From positions 1 through 45,351 of the forward strand of contig JAONMX010000009.1 of assembly GCA_028378565.1 (NCBI GenBank): DNA of 45,351 nt, given 5' to 3'. The position numbers were made by a program, and so were the translations under genes. Under the pieces are notes generated by a model. The model was not told the origin of the DNA, searched no databases, and was given only the letters and a program-made list of their open reading frames with translations. Shown here one piece after another: positions 1 through 8,181 of the stretch. The first letter of the stretch is position 1, and each line of letters starts with the position of its first letter. The stretch is from Bacteriovoracaceae bacterium (lineage in GTDB: Bacteria > Bdellovibrionota > Bacteriovoracia > Bacteriovoracales > Bacteriovoracaceae).

Positions 1-2
1 GG

Positions 3-725
3 CTTTCACATGGTTTCTCAAATGTAGAACTCGATGGCCTTTCAGCAAAAGTAAATAAAACAAAAATTGAAGGGCATTTTCAAACCCAATACAATATTTA
101 CTTAGATTTTAGCTATTGGCAGGCAAGTAGTGCTGAAAAACAAATTTCTGAAAGTAACGAATACCAAAAAGGTAACCCAGATGTGATCTTAGGATTTAAT
201 TGGTTGCAGTTTGGAAGTGTTCAAGACGCTGCTAATATTGATCTCTATGGTGGTGCAGTGTTTGGTCAAAAAGGTAGTGAGCTTGGTACAGAAAGAACAA
301 CAAAAGTTTTTGGTTTAAAAACGGCAAAAAGATTTAATCAATTTGCACTAGGCCTTGGCTACGAAATGGGCTTTACCGATACTCCTGATGGAGATGATGA
401 AATGGCCATTGGTAATATTGCAACTCTGGCGGCGAGTGTTGGTTGGAGTGTGAGTCCTGATATTCGATTTATTATTGAAGCAAATAATTATAAAATCTCT
501 GCTAGTGATGCTGCTGGAAGATCTAATGTCCTTACAAGAGACTTGAGCTTTAGCTCTATTACTCCAAAGGCCCATTTGAACTTAAGTCCTTGGGTAATGC
601 TAGAACTTGGTGCTACTTTTAGAACCAGAAGATTACGTGATCCTGACTTGGTAAAAGCGAGACTTTGGGATATGGAAGGAGCGTACGGAAATAGTATGTT
701 TGCTTCACTAGGAATCAGCATTTAA
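3..725 (+). CDS. Partial outer-membrane beta-barrel-type protein, C-terminal part
   Basis: The frame is open from the first bases of the window, so the start lies upstream; about 240 C-terminal residues are visible. They consist of alternating hydrophobic/polar strands separated by short turns (for example FALGLGYEMGF, IRFIIEANNYKI, VMLELGATF), and the protein ends on a strand with a terminal small hydrophobic residue. This pattern is typical of outer-membrane beta-barrels, but no specific family is recognised. Its TAA overlaps the ATG of the next gene by one base (TAATG), so the two are probably translationally coupled. An ATG-free region precedes the GTG at 183, so starting there would discard a clearly continuous upstream frame. 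Confidence 0.6.
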   Translation, partial: LSHGFSNVELDGLSAKVNKTKIEGHFQTQYNIYLDFSYWQASSAEKQISESNEYQKGNPDVILGFNWLQFGSVQDAANIDLYGGAVFGQKGSELGTERTTKVFGLKTAKRFNQFALGLGYEMGFTDTPDGDDEMAIGNIATLAASVGWSVSPDIRFIIEANNYKISASDAAGRSNVLTRDLSFSSITPKAHLNLSPWVMLELGATFRTRRLRDPDLVKARLWDMEGAYGNSMFASLGISI

Positions 726-1609
726 TGTCTTTAAAAGTTCCAATATATTATTGCGTAGAATGTAAATCTATCGTTGATCAGCCTGATGATCTTTTATTTG
801 TTGAAGAGACTTCATCACGGTCTTTTTGCACAGAAGAGTGTATTGAAAAATTCTATGATCATATTGTTCAACATTTTGATAAAGAAGAAAAAAAATTAAA
901 GAAAGAGCTCTTACTTCTTAAAGAAGATATTGAAGAAGTGATTGGGCAACCCCTTTTTATGGATCAAGCCTTAAGGCGTCCAGATGAAGTTTGGAAGATC
1001 GAATCCGCTTTAGATGAGTCTTACTATACTTTTATTTCTCATTTTAATGATCAAAAGTGGGGAGAGTTTTCTCTCATCGTAAGTTGCTTTGTCTATGATA
1101 ACCAACCAAGTTTTGTGATTTCAGTAACTGCTACAAGAAGTATGAAATTAGTTGAGAACTATCGTATTGGTGAGAAGGTTGATTATAAAGAAGACCCTTC
1201 AAAAGAAGGATTTCTCAAGCAATCGGTAGAGGTCGATGAGAAAGTCTTAACTGAAGTTGAGCATAAGAAGAGCCAAGAGTTAGCAAGAATGCTAGAGGAG
1301 AGATCTCCGGCAGATATACCTTTTGAAAATTTTAATTTATTTGATGATTACTTTGAAGCAACCCTTAATGAGCCTGATGAGCTATACCAGCACAAAGATG
1401 ATGAAGGGGATATGATTTTAACCTATATTAAGGCCCATGAACGCGAAGGTGTTAGTTTCTACTACTTCATACTTTGTATGAAATTGAATCAAACTGTACA
1501 AGAAGGTCATGAGGCACTTATTCCAATAATAAGTTTTCCAACAATTGATGGTGAAATATATCGTCAATATCAAAAAGGTGAGCAGTTAAGCGGTAAGCTT
1601 AAGAATTAA
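725..1609 (+). CDS. Unknown protein with N-terminal zinc-binding cysteines
   Basis: 294 residues, no signal peptide. Near the N-terminus are two Cys pairs, YCVEC (residues 9-13) and FCTEEC (34-39), separated by about 20 residues, which looks like a small treble-clef or MYM-like zinc site (inference). A charged helical stretch follows (DKEEKKLKKELLLLKEDIEE), then a mixed alpha/beta region of no recognised family. The start codon overlaps the stop of the upstream barrel-like gene, so it is probably co-transcribed. Its 3' end overlaps the convergent gene at 1606-2334 by 4 bases. Cytoplasmic function unknown. Confidence 0.75.
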   Translation: MSLKVPIYYCVECKSIVDQPDDLLFVEETSSRSFCTEECIEKFYDHIVQHFDKEEKKLKKELLLLKEDIEEVIGQPLFMDQALRRPDEVWKIESALDESYYTFISHFNDQKWGEFSLIVSCFVYDNQPSFVISVTATRSMKLVENYRIGEKVDYKEDPSKEGFLKQSVEVDEKVLTEVEHKKSQELARMLEERSPADIPFENFNLFDDYFEATLNEPDELYQHKDDEGDMILTYIKAHEREGVSFYYFILCMKLNQTVQEGHEALIPIISFPTIDGEIYRQYQKGEQLSGKLKN

Positions 1610-2334
1610 AACTGCTTATAAACAAAGTGTCCTTTATTTTTAAACTCTACACAGTAGCTAGGATCATTAAATTGAGCCATCCAATTCGAGCAAAAGACAT
1701 AAGCATCTGGACTTAGAATCTCTTGATAGTAAGGTCTATCATAAAAATATGCTTTATCTTTCATTATCATCACGCCAGTCACTGGGTACTGAGTAAATCC
1801 TGCGCGGTTTTTAAGAACAGATACTTTATAGATTTTCTTATTGTCATCAACCAGTAAGCACCTTGGTTCACCAATATAAACAGAATTACTTCCGCTGTGG
1901 TATGTAGGGAAGATACAAACTTGAGCATCATCAATAGGATGTTTCACTTGAAGATAAATATCTTTCTCATCAGCTGTTGATTTACAGACGGTATAATTTC
2001 CATTACTAGAGCTGTCTTCGTCTGGTGATAAATGTTTGTGAGAACTAGCAAAGCCAGTTTCTCCGTCTGTGGCCCATTGGCAGTGATTGATTTGACTTGG
2101 AATTGTCACTGCTGAGGAAGATCCAGATCCAGATCCACTTCCAGAGCCTGAAGAACTTGAGCTTCCATCACCTGAGTCATAATAACTAGACGAACTATCT
2201 CCAAATATACTTTGATTACTAGTCGATCCGTTTTGTGAGGCGACTCTACGATCTCGAGGAGCATCACAAGAAGTGATCGCAAATAGAGATGATACTAGAA
2301 TGATAAATGTCTTTTTCTTATTTAATAGTTTCAT
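1606..2334 (-). CDS. Lipoprotein with Ser/Gly linker, unknown function
   Basis: 242 residues. The N-terminus is a lipoprotein signal: Lys-rich n-region, hydrophobic core FIILVSSLFA and lipobox ITSC, so Cys23 would be the lipidated residue. Residues about 40-75 form a low-complexity Ser/Gly linker encoded by a degenerate hexanucleotide run, presumably holding the C-terminal domain away from the membrane. The C-terminal ~165 residues contain Cys residues that could form disulfides (C at QINHCQW, YTVCKST, VCIFP, RCLL, FCSNW, YCVEF) and no family I recognise. Convergent with the preceding gene and divergent from the next one. Confidence 0.75.
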   Translation of the reverse strand: MKLLNKKKTFIILVSSLFAITSCDAPRDRRVASQNGSTSNQSIFGDSSSSYYDSGDGSSSSSGSGSGSGSGSSSAVTIPSQINHCQWATDGETGFASSHKHLSPDEDSSSNGNYTVCKSTADEKDIYLQVKHPIDDAQVCIFPTYHSGSNSVYIGEPRCLLVDDNKKIYKVSVLKNRAGFTQYPVTGVMIMKDKAYFYDRPYYQEILSPDAYVFCSNWMAQFNDPSYCVEFKNKGHFVYKQF

Positions 2335-2425
2335 TTTTTATCCTCATACTCCTAACTTATCGATATATTTTTAAAAAGATTTAGTAATTTATTCAGAATT
2401 TCTCGCAAGTAGCCGAAATGAGGAT

Positions 2426-3721
2426 ATGAGAAAAGTTAGTATTTTAGTCATATTCATTGCGACCTTCGTATTTAGTATGAATTTACTTGTTTCATTACCT
2501 GTGCATTTTTATCAAGAAGCGGTTAATAAGGGTGTTGAAAGTGAATTTTTGAATTTAAAAAAACTCCCGTCAGTTTTTTATGATGAATCTCAATATGAAT
2601 TATCAAAGGTTGACTGGCATTATGAAGATGAAGAGTTAAGGTGGAAACTCTTTCACTTTGTTAATTACAATATACCTTTTCCCGTGCGACATCCTCTATA
2701 TTTAGTAGTCCCAGAGATGGAGCTTGATGTTAGTGGAACAAGAGCAGGCTATAAGTTACTAAATAATAGTGATAATAAAAAAATGATGTTTAAGTTTATG
2801 GATGAAGAGGTGAAGGAGTTGCGCCTCGACTTTGAATCCCAGAGATTATTTCGTTTGCCTATTTTTAAAAACTTTATTCTTAGTAAATCTGTTCCTCAAA
2901 TTTGGAAAGATATTTTTAAAATGAGTTTTAAAAATGATCCTTATTTAAATAAGTTTTCAGTGACTGATAAATTACAATTTTGGAATATGCCTTATCAAGA
3001 AATGGTTTACCGCTTATTTATTCTCCATATGCGAATGAAGGTATTTCCAAAAGATCTCATCAAATATGGTTTCTATGATTCTAATAATTTAGGAATTGTA
3101 GAAGTCGTTGATAAGAAAACAAGAGATGGAAAGTTGTCTGACTACAAAGAAGAACTTATCTACATACGAAGTGGTAATCGATATTTCATCGTGCGAGTCT
3201 CTTATGTCATTGATGATAAAATTGCTATGACTGCGAGAAACCGAATCCTTGAAGGGATCTCTCTAAAGCCAACAACTGAGCGTAGTTCTAATGTGATATT
3301 TAATGAGTATCAAACTCTAGAGTATAAGAGAAAAATTGATCAAGAAGGAATGATTTACTTGTATTCAGCATGGTCTCATGAACAAGAAAGAAGAGAGTTC
3401 ATGGAAAAAATGATTCAGTTTTTAGAAAGAGGTGAGCAAGATAAATCTCATTTGCATGGCCTCTATCAATTCGCTTACTCTAAGTATGGAACAAGTTTTA
3501 GTAAAAACTCTGGTATGTTAAAAGAAAGTCAGTCTGAGAAATTAAAAAGAAAAATTTCTGAAGAATTAGAAGATAAGATATATAAAGAAAAAATGAGAGA
3601 GACGATTAAAACTGATGGAAAGTTTGAAAGTAATGAAGATAAAATAAAGTTCTTTTTGAGAAAAGCGAAAGATAGTGGAGAGGATACTTCAGAAGATCTT
3701 GACTCAGTAGAAATTCAATAA
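2426..3721 (+). CDS. Unknown protein with N-terminal membrane anchor or signal
   Basis: 431 residues. Residues 5-27 are hydrophobic (VSILVIFIATFVFSMNLLVSLP) and act as a signal peptide or uncleaved anchor, so the bulk of the protein is periplasmic or exported (inference). The rest is rich in aromatic and charged residues; the last ~100 residues are highly charged and helical (EKLKRKISEELEDKIYKEK), probably coiled coil. No recognised domain or catalytic motif. The ATG follows GATAT with a weak upstream AATGAGGA ribosome-binding site. Its TAA directly abuts the stop of the convergent downstream gene. Confidence 0.7.
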   Translation: MRKVSILVIFIATFVFSMNLLVSLPVHFYQEAVNKGVESEFLNLKKLPSVFYDESQYELSKVDWHYEDEELRWKLFHFVNYNIPFPVRHPLYLVVPEMELDVSGTRAGYKLLNNSDNKKMMFKFMDEEVKELRLDFESQRLFRLPIFKNFILSKSVPQIWKDIFKMSFKNDPYLNKFSVTDKLQFWNMPYQEMVYRLFILHMRMKVFPKDLIKYGFYDSNNLGIVEVVDKKTRDGKLSDYKEELIYIRSGNRYFIVRVSYVIDDKIAMTARNRILEGISLKPTTERSSNVIFNEYQTLEYKRKIDQEGMIYLYSAWSHEQERREFMEKMIQFLERGEQDKSHLHGLYQFAYSKYGTSFSKNSGMLKESQSEKLKRKISEELEDKIYKEKMRETIKTDGKFESNEDKIKFFLRKAKDSGEDTSEDLDSVEIQ

Positions 3722-4603
3722 TTAGATTTTATAATGAATATTTATAAATAATGTTGTTCCACTAAATTTACTGATAACGGCACTGTTGAAGTTATTGGTA
3801 TTTTCCACAGCTTCAATATTTCTAAGATTACCCTCTAATATACTTAGCCCAGCAGAAGCGCCTATTTTAGAATCTGGGAAGAGTCTTGCTAAAGCTCCAT
3901 ACTCAAGACCATACATGACTCCAGAGTTTGTTCCTAATCCAGCTGACTTTACTTTTACATCACTACTGATGTGAAAAGCACCAAAAGCTTCAAAAGATAT
4001 AAACTTAAATTTGAAAGGAATGTAATTGACTTGACCTTTTAGGGTAGGGACTTGATAGGTAATGAGATCACTTTCAAGTTTATAATAATCTAACCCAGCT
4101 CCCCATGCATAACTTTTATATGGGTGACGATGCTCGAAGTAGAGACTCATCATACTTGCTGTGTAGCTTGATGAACCAGTACTATTAACTACGTTCAACG
4201 ATTCTTCACTGGCAGAAAAATTACCCATTCTAAGCATGATGTAATTATTTTCTGACATAGGATCATATCTTTCTTCTTCAGCTTCTCTATCAGCTGTTAA
4301 GATTTCGTGCTCAAAAACTTTTGGTCCTGCTTCGAACTCTCTAACTTCATCATCTAAAACAATATCATTAGTTTTTATCCAGCCCACTCTACCATTGATG
4401 GCAACTGGCAGAATTCTTCCACGCTTTCTCTTTACTTCACCAACTTGAAGCTTCTTTCCTTTTTTCACATAACCAAGGGGAACCTTCATTGCCATATCGC
4501 CATAGATAACAGCTCTATTTACCTTAACTGTGGCCAACTGAGCTGCACTAACGCAAAGCGAAAAGAAAGTGTAAGTAGTAAAGATTAATAAAGCTTTATA
4601 CAT
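3722..4603 (-). CDS. Secreted SH3-like domain protein with barrel-like C-terminus
   Basis: 293 residues. A cleavable signal peptide is evident (MYKALLIFTTYTFFSLCVSAAQ). Residues about 22-85 resemble a bacterial SH3 (SH3b/SH3_3) domain: VNRAVIYGDMAMKVPLGYVKKG, then GRVGWIKTNDIVL, the usual G-W-I/V ending. After an acidic linker, residues ~125-293 show alternating amphipathic strands (AWGAGLDYYKLE, FKFISFEAFGAFHIS, SKIGASAGLSILEG, LFINIHYKI) ending in an aromatic-rich strand, suggesting an outer-membrane barrel. A cell-wall-binding module attached to a small barrel could tether outer membrane to peptidoglycan, but that is inference. Confidence 0.65.
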   Translation of the reverse strand: MYKALLIFTTYTFFSLCVSAAQLATVKVNRAVIYGDMAMKVPLGYVKKGKKLQVGEVKRKRGRILPVAINGRVGWIKTNDIVLDDEVREFEAGPKVFEHEILTADREAEEERYDPMSENNYIMLRMGNFSASEESLNVVNSTGSSSYTASMMSLYFEHRHPYKSYAWGAGLDYYKLESDLITYQVPTLKGQVNYIPFKFKFISFEAFGAFHISSDVKVKSAGLGTNSGVMYGLEYGALARLFPDSKIGASAGLSILEGNLRNIEAVENTNNFNSAVISKFSGTTLFINIHYKI

Positions 4604-4662
4604 ACATTTATTATAACCAATTCTTGATAATTTTAAATGGGAAAAAGACTGTGTAAAAAGTA

Positions 4663-4687
4663 TTAACTGATGTTTTCAATCAGTTAA
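4663..4687. promoter_or_regulatory. Inverted repeat upstream of gsk
   Basis: TTAACTGAT - 7 bases - ATCAGTTAA is a perfect 9-base inverted repeat lying 38 bases before the gsk ATG and 60 bases upstream of the divergent SH3-like gene. It has the form of a dimeric repressor operator. As RNA it could also form a hairpin in the gsk leader, but it lacks a T tract and so is not a convincing terminator. The regulator is unknown. Confidence 0.4.
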
Positions 4688-4724
4688 CGGGTTTGATAGC
4701 TTAAAGTCTTAATAATGAGGATTT

Positions 4725-6023
4725 ATGAAGTTTCCAGGTAAGAGAAAGAGTAAACACTATTTTCCTGTTTCTGCTGAAAATCGGCAGTCATTGAATTCCA
4801 ATTACAATTCAGAACATAAAGTATTTATCGTTGGTCTTGATCAGTTAATCGTTGATATAGAAGTCAAAGTTACAAATGAATATTTAAAAGAATTAGGGTT
4901 AAAACCTGGTGAAAGTGTGGTCATTCCTGATGAAAGAATGGAATCCATCTATAAAACAGTAAAAGACAATAATTTAGTCATAGGTGAGTTTGCCGGTGGA
5001 GCAGTTGGTAATACATTACATAATTATTCTGTGCTTGCTGACGATGCTTCTGTCGCTCTCGGTAGTATTAGTAAGCATATAAATGTTGGTGACTATGCTT
5101 TCAAGTATATTTGCACAACCAATTCACATGTTGACCTCAGTTACCTCATGCCTTGTGAAGGTGCGATGGCACGTGCCCTTTGTTTTGTTACTGAGGATGG
5201 GGAACGAACATTTGCTATTGGCAAAGGGATTATGAATGATCTTGATCCTGAGTTTATTCCTCACAATGTCGTTGCTAATGCAGGTGCACTTCTTATAACG
5301 ACATTTTTGTTAAGAGATAAAGATTCACCAATGTATCAAAGTACATTAAAAGCTGTATCTATTGCTAAAGAAAACGACGTTCCTGTTGTCCTTTCGCTTG
5401 GGACCGGTCATCTGGTTAGTGACATGAAAGAATTCTTAAATGATTTCATCAAAGAGAATGTTACTGTAGTGGCCATGAATGAAAATGAAGCTAAACATTG
5501 GCTTAATGAAGAAGATCCACTTTTAGCTGGTAAGAAAGCCTTAGAGTATGCCGATCTTATCCTCCTGACTGTAGGGGCCAGTGGTCTCTATATCTGTGGA
5601 TATACAGACGAAGAATGCGCCAGAGAAACAAAAGATAAAATGCATTCCAAGTCTCTTCCTCTTTATAATCAATTTGAATACTCTCGTGCTATGAGGAAAA
5701 TGGATTGCAAGAAACCAATTAAAATTTTTACTCATATAAATCCATTTATGGGTGGCCCTGGACGAGTTGAAAATACGAATGGAGCTGGGGATGCGGCACT
5801 TGCGGCATTGCTGCACGATATATCGTCAAATAAATACCATAAGGTTATTGTTCCAAATTCACCAAAGCATAATGAGAAGTTCTTAACATACTCATCGATT
5901 CATCAAATCAGTAAGTATGCTAATCGAGCAAGTTTTGAAGTTTTATCACAAAATAGTCCGCGTTTATCACGAGGTTTACCGGAAAAAGAAGATAGTTTAG
6001 AAGAATCATATTGGGAGTTATAA
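4725..6023 (+). CDS. gsk: Inosine-guanosine kinase
   Basis: 432 residues, close to the usual length of about 434. Phosphorylates inosine and guanosine with ATP to IMP and GMP in purine salvage. The protein matches the family from end to end: it starts MKFPGKRKSKHYFPV, carries the sugar-kinase glycine motif EFAGGAVGNTLHNYSVLADD, the nucleotide and catalytic region NTNGAGDAALAALLHDI (PfkB signature 2, catalytic Asp in GAGD) and ends SRGLPEKEDSLEESYW. It belongs to the PfkB/ribokinase superfamily. The ATG follows GAGGATTT. An inverted repeat lies just upstream and a small secreted-protein gene begins 21 bases after the stop. Confidence 0.95.
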   Translation: MKFPGKRKSKHYFPVSAENRQSLNSNYNSEHKVFIVGLDQLIVDIEVKVTNEYLKELGLKPGESVVIPDERMESIYKTVKDNNLVIGEFAGGAVGNTLHNYSVLADDASVALGSISKHINVGDYAFKYICTTNSHVDLSYLMPCEGAMARALCFVTEDGERTFAIGKGIMNDLDPEFIPHNVVANAGALLITTFLLRDKDSPMYQSTLKAVSIAKENDVPVVLSLGTGHLVSDMKEFLNDFIKENVTVVAMNENEAKHWLNEEDPLLAGKKALEYADLILLTVGASGLYICGYTDEECARETKDKMHSKSLPLYNQFEYSRAMRKMDCKKPIKIFTHINPFMGGPGRVENTNGAGDAALAALLHDISSNKYHKVIVPNSPKHNEKFLTYSSIHQISKYANRASFEVLSQNSPRLSRGLPEKEDSLEESYWEL

Positions 6024-6044
6024 ATTTTCTTAAGGGAGGAAATT

Positions 6045-6626
6045 ATGAAATCATTATTAACAGTATTATTTGCATTTGCACTTTCAGCACAGATTTTTGC
6101 TGATTCACGTTCAGTTAACCTAAATGGAGAGTTTGTTTCTATTGGAAAACTTGGACAAACTAGAGGCGCTGCTGCTTTTGAAACTTTTGAAGTTGTAAGA
6201 ACTCAAGAGACTCCAAAGAAAGTAGATGTTTCTTTCAACATGGAACAACTTGATAATGTTTGTGTTCGTTATGCGTACAGAGATGTTTGGGTTCCAGGTT
6301 ATAGAGACGTAGTATGTCACACAAACAGATACGGACAAACAGTATGTCGTAATGTTTATAGAGGTGGATACTATAGACAAGAAAGATTTTGTGCTGACTA
6401 CGATACAGTTCCAAGTAGAGTTACAAAGTCTATTAGACTTAACTTTAAAAAAGCTCATAAGCTAGAAAATGGTGATTCTGAAATCTTCAGAGTAACTTTT
6501 TCTCAAAATGGTCTTTTTTCAACGAAAGTTGAAGCTTCAGCTTCTAAAGTACAAACTTTAGGGGATTACAAAATTAAGTTCAGAAAGTTCCTTGTTAAGG
6601 ATCAATTAGTATTCAAAGCGAAGTAA
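6045..6626 (+). CDS. Secreted protein, unknown
   Basis: 193 residues with a clear signal peptide (MKSLLTVLFAFALSAQIFADS). The mature part has a Cys/Tyr/Arg-rich central segment (residues ~75-115; CVRYAYRDVW, VVCHTNRYGQTVCRNVYRG, RFCADYD) with four cysteines likely paired in the periplasm, flanked by beta-strand-like regions. The start is marked by a very strong ribosome-binding site, AGGGAGGAAATT, suggesting high expression. It lies 21 bases after gsk and could be co-transcribed. A strong hairpin follows its stop. No family recognised. Confidence 0.75.
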   Translation: MKSLLTVLFAFALSAQIFADSRSVNLNGEFVSIGKLGQTRGAAAFETFEVVRTQETPKKVDVSFNMEQLDNVCVRYAYRDVWVPGYRDVVCHTNRYGQTVCRNVYRGGYYRQERFCADYDTVPSRVTKSIRLNFKKAHKLENGDSEIFRVTFSQNGLFSTKVEASASKVQTLGDYKIKFRKFLVKDQLVFKAK

Positions 6627-6635
6627 TTCGTCTAT

Positions 6636-6666
6636 TATGCCCTTAATCATCTTGGTTAAGGGCATA
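6636..6666 (+). terminator. Stem-loop after the secreted-protein gene
   Basis: An 11-base-pair perfect stem (TATGCCCTTAA with TTAAGGGCATA) and a 9-base loop lie ten bases after the preceding stop and six bases before the next ATG. There is only a short A/T run after it (TATTT), so it could be a weak terminator, an attenuator or an mRNA-stabilising hairpin. Confidence 0.5.
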
Positions 6667-6671
6667 TATTT

Positions 6672-7493
6672 ATGAAAATCATTCTTTTAGTTCTCTCATT
6701 TCTTTTTATATCATCATGTTCAAAAATCAGCTTAGGTTACAAATTCGGTGATTGGATCATTAGTTCTAAAGTTCGAAAATTTATTCGTTTTCAAGGACAG
6801 GACCTAAAACGCTTCGATAAGGTTGTTGATGAGCATATCGCTTGGCATAAAGAAAAGGTATTACCTGAGGTTCTTAAGTTAAATAATTCCATTATTTCAG
6901 ACATTGATAAAATGGATGATAAGAAAGTAAAAGACTACTTTGAAAGAATTAGAAATATTTATCATAAGAGTGTCTTAACTGTTATTCCAAAAATTTCACC
7001 TTTGCTGGCACGGATTAATGGTATTCAGTTAGATCGATTAACTAAAAAGCTCTATGCCGGTAACGAAAGAATTGAAGATCAAATAAAGGTTAGAAGAGAT
7101 GAACTTATCAAAGAAAAGAAAGATCAATATCTTCTAAACTTAAAAGAATGGTTTGGTTCTGTTAATGAAAAGCAAAGAAAGACTTTGGACTCTACTTTCA
7201 ATAAGCTCTTTATCAACCCTAAAGCACGACTGGCCAGACGATCTGTAAGAATAAGAAACTTTTTAAATTGTTATGATGAAGAAAATATAGGGAAGAGAAC
7301 AAGTGATATTGAGAGTGTTTTAATAAAAAATTGGAGTCTCAGCGATCGTTATAGTGATTGGCGTAAAGAGTTTCTTTCATTTATGGTTAAGTTCTTAAAA
7401 GATTTAGATGCAAATCAGAAACAATTTTTCACTGATACCCTTAATAACTATCAAAAAGAAATTAAGAGTATTGTATCGACTCTAGATAATTAA
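6672..7493 (+). CDS. Lipoprotein, DUF6279-like
   Basis: 273 residues. The lipoprotein signal is ILLVLSFLFISSC with lipobox ISSC (Cys16). The start of the mature protein, YKFGDWIISSKVRKFIRFQGQDLKRFDKVVDEHIAWHKEKVLPE, resembles the DUF6279 family of helical outer-membrane lipoproteins (two-helix start, then a WH..E.LP motif). The remainder is nearly all charged helix. The start lies immediately after a hairpin and its 3' end overlaps pyrF on the other strand by 32 bases. Function unknown; family assignment is from pattern memory only. Confidence 0.7.
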   Translation: MKIILLVLSFLFISSCSKISLGYKFGDWIISSKVRKFIRFQGQDLKRFDKVVDEHIAWHKEKVLPEVLKLNNSIISDIDKMDDKKVKDYFERIRNIYHKSVLTVIPKISPLLARINGIQLDRLTKKLYAGNERIEDQIKVRRDELIKEKKDQYLLNLKEWFGSVNEKQRKTLDSTFNKLFINPKARLARRSVRIRNFLNCYDEENIGKRTSDIESVLIKNWSLSDRYSDWRKEFLSFMVKFLKDLDANQKQFFTDTLNNYQKEIKSIVSTLDN

Positions 7494-8181
7494 TTCTTTC
7501 TGCAAAACGATCACTCTTAGTTAAAGATCGGCCTATTACCATATAATCAGTTCCACTTTTCATGGCATCGTGAGGGGATAAGACTCTTTTTTGATCTTGT
7601 GTGTTTCCAGCGTCTATTTCGTCTTGAAAGCGAATTCCTGGGCAAACAGTGATGACTTCAGAAGAAATACTTTTTAAAACCTTGGCTTCATGTGGAGAGC
7701 AGACAATTCCATGAATTCTCGTTTTTGCGGCCAATGTAAAAAGTCTTTTAAATTGATCTTCTATAGAAGCTTCATTAATGCCCCAGTTTTGATCAAAATC
7801 GCTATTGCCAAGACTTGTTAGATAACTAACTCCCAAAAGCTTTGTGTTGGGTAAGTATTCTTTTGCAGCTTCAAGAGCTTGTCTAATCATCTCTTCACCA
7901 CCACTAAGGTGAATTGTTAGAAATTCAATAGGAAGCCCTGAAAGGGATTTAACTGACTTAAAAACGGTGTTTGGAATATCATGAAGCTTCAAATCTAAAA
8001 AGATATTCTTGCCATAACTATGCTGAATTCTTCTCACAACATCAGGACCATGTTTACAAAAAAGCTCAAGACCAATTTTAAGTGTTGGTATTTGGCTTTC
8101 ATGAGTTTTTAAGAAGTTTTGAATCTCTTCTTCGCTCATATTATCTAAGGCCAGAATTGTTCTCTCTAGAAGATTACTCAC
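7462..8181 (-). CDS. pyrF: Orotidine 5'-phosphate decarboxylase
   Basis: Converts OMP to UMP, the last step of de novo pyrimidine synthesis. I choose the GTG at 8181 (239 residues), which overlaps the carAB stop in GTGAGTAA; the frame could begin at ATG 8226, but that would put 15 extra residues inside carAB. Family features: RTILALDN at the start, LKIGLELF, the catalytic block IFLDLKLHDIPNTV (Lys/Asp/Lys/Asp charge network), LTIHLSGG, a CSPHEA segment and the phosphate-binding VIGRSLT. The eight-base overlap with the fused carAB gene indicates translational coupling in a pyrB-carAB-pyrF operon. Confidence 0.93.
   Translation of the reverse strand: MSNLLERTILALDNMSEEEIQNFLKTHESQIPTLKIGLELFCKHGPDVVRRIQHSYGKNIFLDLKLHDIPNTVFKSVKSLSGLPIEFLTIHLSGGEEMIRQALEAAKEYLPNTKLLGVSYLTSLGNSDFDQNWGINEASIEDQFKRLFTLAAKTRIHGIVCSPHEAKVLKSISSEVITVCPGIRFQDEIDAGNTQDQKRVLSPHDAMKSGTDYMVIGRSLTKSDRFAERINYLESIQYS

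Noticed and set aside
2101-2165. CRISPR-like short repeats
   Set aside because: Units are only 6 bases and encode a Ser/Gly linker; no spacers. No CRISPR array was seen in the window.
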